Assembly: GCA_028873155.1 (NCBI GenBank)
Contig: JAGWML010000095.1
Span: 1 to 10,678, forward strand
Source: Acidobacteriota bacterium
Lineage (GTDB): Bacteria; Acidobacteriota; Terriglobia; Terriglobales; Acidobacteriaceae
Direction of reading: 5' to 3'
Length of the DNA stretch: 10,678 nucleotides
Below the pieces are notes generated by a model. It searched no databases and was not told the DNA's origin. It saw only the letters and a list, made by a program, of their open reading frames with translations. Both the position numbers and the translations under genes were made by a program. Numbering within the stretch: position 1 is the first letter of the stretch; every line of letters starts with the position of its first letter. Positions 6,262 through 10,678 of the stretch are shown here, piece by piece.

Positions 6262-7563
6262 ATGTCTGAGCCTGCACGCACGTTTGAGCCGCCGTTCATT
6301 GATGTGCCAGGCGCCCTGGCGGAGATTCGCGCCGGGCGCATGATCGTGGTGGTCGATGATGAAGACCGCGAAAACGAGGGCGACCTGACGCTTGCGGCCG
6401 AGCATGTGACTCCGGAAGCGATCAATTTTATGGCACGCTTCGGGCGCGGCCTCGTCTGCCTGACGCTGACCGAGGAGCGGGCTGACTTTCTGCGCCTGTT
6501 TCCGATGACCCAGCAGAACTCCTCGCGGTTTGGCACGGCCTTTACCGAGACGATTGAGGCTCGCGAGGGCGTGACGACTGGTATTTCAGCCGCCGACCGC
6601 TCGCATACGATCCGGACGGCGATTGCTCCGGGAACCACGTCGGCCGACCTGGCGCGGCCGGGCCACATCTTCCCGCTGCGTGCGCGCAAGGGCGGTGTGC
6701 TGGTGCGCGCCGGGCAGACCGAGGCCTCGGTGGACCTGGCGCGGATGGCCGGCCTGAATCCTTCCGGCGTGATCTGCGAAATCATGAACGAGGACGGCAC
6801 GATGGCGCGCGTGCCGGACCTGAAGAGCTTTTGCGAGCAGCACGGCCTGAAGATGCTTACCGTGGCCGAACTGATTCGCTACCGGCTGCGCAACGAGCGC
6901 TACATTGTCCGCGCAGGCGAGAGCCGCGTCCAGACGAAGTACGGCGAATTCCGCATGATCGCTTACCGCAGCGAGGTGAATGGCGGCGAGAGCCACCTCG
7001 CGCTGGTTCGAGGGGACTTATGCCCCGGCTGCCCGGCCGTCCATCTCGGCCCCGCCTCTGGCCTTGGTTCATTGCTGGAGAGCAATCGACCTCCCTGTGC
7101 GCATCCGGTGCTGGTGCGCGTCCACACGCGCTGCACCGCCGGCGACATCTTTGGCGCAGACTGCAATTGCCGCGAGACTCTTGACCAGTCGATGCGCATG
7201 ATTGCCGAGGAAGGTTGCGGCGCGATTATTTATCTGCACAACACCTCGTGCGGTTTCGAGATTGAGCATGCGCCGGTTGCGGAGGCATTCGAGCCAGGTG
7301 GAACAGTCGTTTCCGCGCAGTCAGGCGGTGCGGGGCGGCTGATTCTGCATGCAGAGTTGCGGCAGCGTGAAGGGGCGCAGGATCGCCATGGGCGCATCTT
7401 GCGGGCGATCGGTCTCGGCGGTCAGATCCTGAGCGACCTCGGCATCCAACGCATCCGGCTGCTCTCCAACACGCCGATGCATATTCCTGCGCTGGAGGGA
7501 TTTGGGCTCGAAATTGTCGAGCAGGTGCCGATTCCGACGGAAGCGTTCAGCCGGTCACGCTGA
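6262..7563 (+). CDS. ribBA: RibBA: 3,4-dihydroxy-2-butanone-4-phosphate synthase with a degenerate GTP cyclohydrolase II domain
   Basis: The product has 433 residues in two domains. The N-terminal part (about 12-210) is a RibB domain, which makes the four-carbon riboflavin precursor from ribulose 5-phosphate. Its motifs are DDEDRENEGD near 30-40, GVTTGISAADR, RPGHIFPLRA and EIMNEDGTMARVPDL. In the G-H-T-E-A motif the His is replaced: codon 152 (6715-6717) reads CAG, giving GQTEA. The C-terminal part (about 220-425) follows the GTP cyclohydrolase II fold: KYGEFRMIAY, VHTRC, C291/C301/C303, and GGQILSDLGIQRIRLLSN near the end. The catalytic core is changed. The zinc cysteines are spaced C-x9-C-x-C instead of C-x10-C-x-C, there is an ~30-residue insertion before HPVLVRVH, and the usual QEGRGIG is HNTSCGFE (326-333). 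The second domain is therefore probably inactive or repurposed. No frameshift explains this. The enzyme is cytoplasmic. Confidence 0.9.
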   Translation: MSEPARTFEPPFIDVPGALAEIRAGRMIVVVDDEDRENEGDLTLAAEHVTPEAINFMARFGRGLVCLTLTEERADFLRLFPMTQQNSSRFGTAFTETIEAREGVTTGISAADRSHTIRTAIAPGTTSADLARPGHIFPLRARKGGVLVRAGQTEASVDLARMAGLNPSGVICEIMNEDGTMARVPDLKSFCEQHGLKMLTVAELIRYRLRNERYIVRAGESRVQTKYGEFRMIAYRSEVNGGESHLALVRGDLCPGCPAVHLGPASGLGSLLESNRPPCAHPVLVRVHTRCTAGDIFGADCNCRETLDQSMRMIAEEGCGAIIYLHNTSCGFEIEHAPVAEAFEPGGTVVSAQSGGAGRLILHAELRQREGAQDRHGRILRAIGLGGQILSDLGIQRIRLLSNTPMHIPALEGFGLEIVEQVPIPTEAFSRSR

Positions 7564-7591
7564 TGCCTACGCATGCCCGCATTGAGAATTG

Positions 7592-7622
7592 TTGAGCGCT
7601 TTTTGCTCACGATCTGTATGAT
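7592..7622 (+). promoter_or_regulatory. Possible promoter for the radical SAM gene
   Basis: TATGAT (7617-7622) matches the -10 box at 5 of 6 positions, and TTGAGC (7592-7597) is a possible -35 box, although the 19-bp spacing is long. A short inverted repeat, TGAGC/GCTCA (7593-7597, 7605-7609), overlaps the -35 side. The leader would be about 110 nt. Confidence 0.3.
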
Positions 7623-7739
7623 TGTGGTCGTCGTTAAGCCGGGCAAAGCGCAGTAAGTCAATGTGCTGATCGAATCATTGTTCTTGTATCCATTGCACTC
7701 GCAGCGCGACTGATTCTGCATGAGGAAAGGCTTGATTTG

Positions 7740-9341
7740 ATGCGCGTTCATCTCGTAAACCCGAGCGACAATTCGTTTGGCACGGCTGTCATTACACCCA
7801 GGTGGCTGTTTGTTCTTGCAGCGGCAACGCCCAGGAACGCAGGCGATCCGATTCTTGTGGACGAGTCTCTGGAGCAGATTGTGCCGGAGACCATTCAGCC
7901 GGGCGATATTGTCGGCATCAGCGTGCACACCGGCAACGCATTGCGCGGGTATCAGGTGGGCAGGATGGCCCGCAGCCGCGGCGCATGGGTTGTGTATGGA
8001 GGCATTCATGCCACGCTGTTTCCTGAGGAGGCGCTGGAGCGCGGAGAAGCGCATGCCGTGGTGAAGGGCGATGGCGATATCGCCTGGGGCAAGGTGGTGA
8101 AGGCCTGCATGGCCGGCAATCCAGAGAAGATTTATGAGGGCGGGCGGATTGAGGGCAGCGAGTTTCTGGCGGCGCGCTGGGATCTGATGGACCCGTCAAA
8201 GTATATGTGGGCCTCGGTGCAGACGATTCGCGGTTGCCCCAAGCACTGTTCCTTTTGCAGCGTGTGGCGCACCGACGGACAGAAGCCGCGCCAGCGCAGT
8301 CACCAGCGCGTCATTGACGAGATCGTCGATCTGCGGCGCCTGGGCTTCCGCTTCATTGCTCTTGCGGACGACAACTTCTATCCGGTTACATTGACCGACT
8401 TGCGGCAAGCCAAAGAGCAGAACAACCAGGCCCGGCTGGAGGAGTTGACGGCGATTCGCCGGGAGCGATTCCAGCTAATGGACGAGCTGGCAAAACTGCC
8501 GAAGGACATGGTTTTCTTCACACAGATCACGATGGAAGCGGGCGAGGACGGCACGTACCTGGATGCCATGCACCGGGCCAACATCAAGGGCGCACTGGTA
8601 GGCGTAGAGGCAGTGACGCCGGAGGGCCTTAAGGCAGTCTACAAAGATTGGAACTACTCCGGCGAGGCGCTGGCGAAGCAGTTGCAGACCTTCCGCCAGC
8701 ATGGCGTGCATGTGCTGGGTTCGTTCATCTTCGGGCTGCCGACGGACAGACCGGCCACCTTTGACGCAACGGTGCACATGGCTCTGAAGGCAGGCGTGAC
8801 CTTTGCTCAGTTCGTGATGATGACGCCGTTCCCCGGCACTGTGGACTTTGGGCGCTGGGAGAAGGAACAGGCGACTCATCCGACCATGGTGGGCGATGTG
8901 CCAATCACGCGGTACTGGCTGATTCCCATCGAAGTGCGCCCCAAGATGTTTACGCCACATCCAACGATGAGTTCAGATGAGATTCGCGAGCGCACGCAGA
9001 AGGTGTGGGACAGATTCTATAACTGGAGCTCGATCTGGAAGCGGTCAGCCTGCACGCCGAACCTGAGCGCCAGAATTGCATTTGTTTTCCTCTCGAAGCT
9101 CTACCGGCAGATGTATGCGGGGACAGGCATTTCGACCGACAGTGCGCGGCGCAAAAAGTCGAAGGCCTGGGCACGCTGGACGGCACGCCAGTGCAAGCGG
9201 CTCTTCCAGGCCAAGCCGATGCCGGAGCTTCCATCGCGGGATTGGGGCATCGGATTCCCGCCTGTGCTGGGTCAGACACCCCTTGCCAGCGGAGCGGAAG
9301 GATCGATGTCGGGACCGTTTGTGGTGATGCCGGACAAATAG
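7740..9341 (+). CDS. Cobalamin-binding-type radical SAM protein, function unknown
   Basis: The product has 533 residues. The first ~140 resemble the Rossmann-like B12-binding domain of class B radical SAM enzymes (MRVHLVNPSD, GDIVGISVHTGNALRG, WVVYGGIHATLFPEEAL, HAVVKGDGD). The radical SAM core begins with CPKHCSFC, the C-x3-C-x2-C [4Fe-4S] motif at Cys166, Cys170 and Cys173. It continues with LADDNFYP (208-215), GALVGVEAVTPEGL (284-297), GSFIFGLPTD (327-336) and TPFPGT (362-367). A basic C-terminal region of about 120 residues follows (SKLYRQMYAGTGISTDSARR), which has no motif I can assign. Known relatives include methyltransferases and lipid- or hopanoid-modifying enzymes, but I cannot assign a substrate. 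ATG at 7740 and the immediately preceding TTG at 7737 are both possible starts; GAGGAAAGG at 7722-7730 serves either. The gene stands alone between ribBA and a convergent DHS-like gene. Confidence 0.85.
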   Translation: MRVHLVNPSDNSFGTAVITPRWLFVLAAATPRNAGDPILVDESLEQIVPETIQPGDIVGISVHTGNALRGYQVGRMARSRGAWVVYGGIHATLFPEEALERGEAHAVVKGDGDIAWGKVVKACMAGNPEKIYEGGRIEGSEFLAARWDLMDPSKYMWASVQTIRGCPKHCSFCSVWRTDGQKPRQRSHQRVIDEIVDLRRLGFRFIALADDNFYPVTLTDLRQAKEQNNQARLEELTAIRRERFQLMDELAKLPKDMVFFTQITMEAGEDGTYLDAMHRANIKGALVGVEAVTPEGLKAVYKDWNYSGEALAKQLQTFRQHGVHVLGSFIFGLPTDRPATFDATVHMALKAGVTFAQFVMMTPFPGTVDFGRWEKEQATHPTMVGDVPITRYWLIPIEVRPKMFTPHPTMSSDEIRERTQKVWDRFYNWSSIWKRSACTPNLSARIAFVFLSKLYRQMYAGTGISTDSARRKKSKAWARWTARQCKRLFQAKPMPELPSRDWGIGFPPVLGQTPLASGAEGSMSGPFVVMPDK

Positions 9342-9390
9342 ACTCCGCCAAGCACGTCGCGAGCGTGCGGCGTCAGGCAGACGATGCATG

Positions 9391-9418
9391 GAAGGGCAGG
9401 GCGACAGCCCTGCCCTTC
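9391..9418. terminator. Perfect 12-bp palindrome between convergent genes
   Basis: GAAGGGCAGGGC (9391-9402) and GCCCTGCCCTTC (9407-9418) form a perfect stem with a GACA tetraloop. It lies 50 bp after the radical SAM stop and 32 bp beyond the DHS-like stop, so it is placed as a bidirectional terminator. There is no T-run on either side, so a dispersed extragenic palindrome is an equal possibility. Confidence 0.5.
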
Positions 9419-9449
9419 AGTCTATTGATGCCCGGATGCGGCGCGCGAA

Positions 9450-10421
9450 TTACCAGCCGAGGACGTAGGCGAAGACGAGCGGAGCCACGATGGATGCGTC
9501 CGACTCGATGATGAACTTCGGCGTCTTCTCGCCCAGCTTGCCCCAGGTGATTTTTTCGTTGGGCACGGCGCCGGAGTAGGAGCCGTAGCTGGTGGTCGAG
9601 TCCGAGATCTGGCAGAAGTAAGCCCAGAGCGGCACATTGTTGCGTTGCAGGTCCTGGTGCAGCATCGGAACGACACAAATGGGAAAGTCGCCCGCGATGC
9701 CGCCTGCAATCTGGAAGAAGCCCAGCGGCGTCTTGGCTGTGAGATTCGTGTACCACTCCGCCAGTTCCATCATGTATTCGATGCCGGTGCGCACGGTGTG
9801 GACATTCTTCACGTCTCCCGTGATGCAGTGGCCTGAATACATGTTGCCGAGGGTTGAGTCCTCCCATCCGGGAACGAAGATGGGCAGGTTCTTCTGCGCT
9901 GCGGCAAGCAGCCAACTGTTCTTTGGGTCAATCTGGTAGGACTTTTCGAGCTTGCCCGAAAGCAGAACCTTGTAAAAGAACTGATGCGGGAAGAGACGCT
10001 CGCCAGCCTTGTCGGCGCGCACCCATTCTTCGAGGATCTCGTTCTCGATGCGGCGCATCGCTTCCATCTCTGGGATGCAGGTATCGGTCACGCGGTTCAT
10101 GTGACGCGAGAGCAGCGCGGCTTCGTCCGCTGGAGTGAGGTCGCGATAGTGAGGAACGCGCTCGTAGAAATCATGCGCGACGAGGTTGAAGACATCCTCT
10201 TCGAGGTTGGCTCCGGTGCAGCTGATGCCGTGAATTTTGTCCTGGCGAATCATCTCGGCAAGCGAGAGGCCGAGCTCTGCGGTGCTCATGGCGCCGCCGA
10301 TGGTGACAAACATCTTGCCGCCTGAGGCGAGCAGGTCGCAGTAACCTTGCGCTGCGTCAACGAGAGCGGCTGCATTGAAGTGACGGTAGTGGTGCTTAAT
10401 AAAGGTCTTAATCGCTGACAT
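9450..10421 (-). CDS. Deoxyhypusine synthase-like protein (bacterial subfamily)
   Basis: The 323-aa protein follows the NAD-dependent deoxyhypusine synthase fold. It has FVTIGGAMSTAELG (38-51) and CTGANLEEDVFNLVA (68-82) in the NAD-binding half. GWEDSTLGNMY (185-195) comes in the second half, and near the C-terminus SGAVPNEKITWGKLG (283-297) contains Lys295, which aligns with the substrate-binding lysine of human DHS (K329). Eukaryotic and archaeal DHS transfer the aminobutyl group of spermidine to eIF5A. Bacteria have no eIF5A, so another acceptor is expected, for example a small amine as in DHS-derived homospermidine synthases. By eye, the catalytic His288 and the Asp residues next to the lysine motif of human DHS are not conserved here. 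The start is the first Met; GGAG lies a rather long 15 nt upstream. The gene stands alone, convergent with the radical SAM gene. The reaction is not assigned. Confidence 0.82.
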   Translation of the reverse strand: MSAIKTFIKHHYRHFNAAALVDAAQGYCDLLASGGKMFVTIGGAMSTAELGLSLAEMIRQDKIHGISCTGANLEEDVFNLVAHDFYERVPHYRDLTPADEAALLSRHMNRVTDTCIPEMEAMRRIENEILEEWVRADKAGERLFPHQFFYKVLLSGKLEKSYQIDPKNSWLLAAAQKNLPIFVPGWEDSTLGNMYSGHCITGDVKNVHTVRTGIEYMMELAEWYTNLTAKTPLGFFQIAGGIAGDFPICVVPMLHQDLQRNNVPLWAYFCQISDSTTSYGSYSGAVPNEKITWGKLGEKTPKFIIESDASIVAPLVFAYVLGW

Positions 10422-10468
10422 TGCGTGTTTTCGTAGCTCCAGTACCTACGGTATCACACCCAAATCGC

Positions 10469-10483
10469 ACGATTGTGAATCGT
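10469..10483. promoter_or_regulatory. Operator-like palindrome upstream of the DHS-like gene
   Basis: ACGATT (10469-10474) and AATCGT (10478-10483) flank a 3-bp centre. The site lies 47 bp upstream of the DHS-like start, within the expected promoter region. No convincing -10/-35 pair is visible beside it. The size suits a dimeric repressor site, but chance cannot be excluded. Confidence 0.25.
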
Positions 10484-10616
10484 CGAAGGCCGCGTCCAGA
10501 GCGGGTTTGGGGCGCATTCAGCGACGTTGGAAGGTGGGCTGCAGGCGCGCTGGATCACACACCCGCATCGCAACAACGGCACAATGGCCATCGCCCTGTG
10601 ACAACTATCACTGCGG

Positions 10617-10678
10617 CTACCGTCCAGTGGGTATTTCTTCGAGGTGCATGCATTCCACTCGATCTTCTGTCGTGGAAT
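10617..10678 (-). CDS. Possible C-terminal tail of a gene beyond the window
   Basis: On the minus strand, entering from the window edge, one frame reads STTEDRVECMHLEEIPTGR followed by a stop (10617-10619). Its composition looks more protein-like than the other five frames here. It is only 19 codons, so this is a guess that needs the adjoining sequence. It would be transcribed in the same direction as the DHS-like gene, 195 bp before it. Confidence 0.18.
   Translation of the reverse strand, partial: STTEDRVECMHLEEIPTGR

Larger units (their letters stand above)
10422..10678. other. Upstream spacer at the window edge, mostly without recognised genes
   Basis: This 257-bp stretch holds the palindrome at 10469-10483 and a smaller TACC/GGTA repeat at 10443-10453. 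Several short frames stay open because of the high G+C content, but none reads like a protein except possibly the edge fragment at 10617-10678. I see no RNA gene or terminator here. Confidence 0.5.

Noticed and set aside
7593..7609. Short hairpin after ribBA as a terminator
   Set aside because: The stem is only 5 bp, the T-run is in the loop and none follows, so it is not a convincing terminator. It is noted only as overlapping a possible promoter.
9373..9915. 180-codon frame overlapping the DHS-like gene on the same strand
   Set aside because: The overlapping frame has the conserved DHS motifs through to its end; this one is a shifted shadow rich in Arg/His/Ala.

Overview
The window is about 60% G+C, has tightly packed genes on both strands and shows no insertion sequences, integrases, tRNAs, rRNAs or CRISPR repeats. 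The mix of proteins looks like a chromosomal segment of an Acidobacteriota bacterium (Terriglobia / Acidobacterium-like). This mix includes an AcpA/phospholipase C-like secreted phosphoesterase, a divergent YchF, a bacterial deoxyhypusine-synthase-like protein, an unusual RibBA and a DUF4149 membrane protein. That taxonomic call is inference from family resemblance and composition; I could not run a search.

Layout. Positions 1-217 carry the last 71 codons of a glycosyltransferase family 9 (heptosyltransferase-like) gene on the + strand. It meets, tail to tail, a minus-strand pair transcribed ychF-like (2040-955) then ZIP metal transporter (948-223), only 6 bp apart. Divergent from ychF, a 284-bp region with a strong 8-bp hairpin leads into a 678-aa exported phosphoesterase (2325-4361), which ends at a good intrinsic terminator. 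On the minus strand follow a DUF4149 four-helix membrane protein (4974-4483) and, 67 bp upstream of it, an exported protein of unknown function (start 5641 or 5686, end 5042).

An AT-rich divergent spacer (5687-5942) holds the best promoter of the window, reading into a 75-aa basic small protein (5943-6170). A perfect 11-bp terminator hairpin separates this from ribBA (6262-7563), the bifunctional entry enzyme of riboflavin synthesis. Next are a stand-alone cobalamin-binding-type radical SAM protein (7740-9341), a 12-bp perfect palindrome, and the convergent DHS-like gene (10421-9450). The last 257 bp are mostly non-coding, with one operator-like palindrome and possibly the tail of another minus-strand gene.

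How they work together. Most genes look like independent housekeeping or accessory units rather than one system. Two pairs look co-transcribed (ychF-like/ZIP and exported protein/DUF4149), and the small protein may share a transcript with ribBA. I see no convincing new multigene system. The points most worth following are enzymes whose family-defining active-site residues are changed: RibBA (both halves), the DHS-like protein and the YchF-like GTPase.
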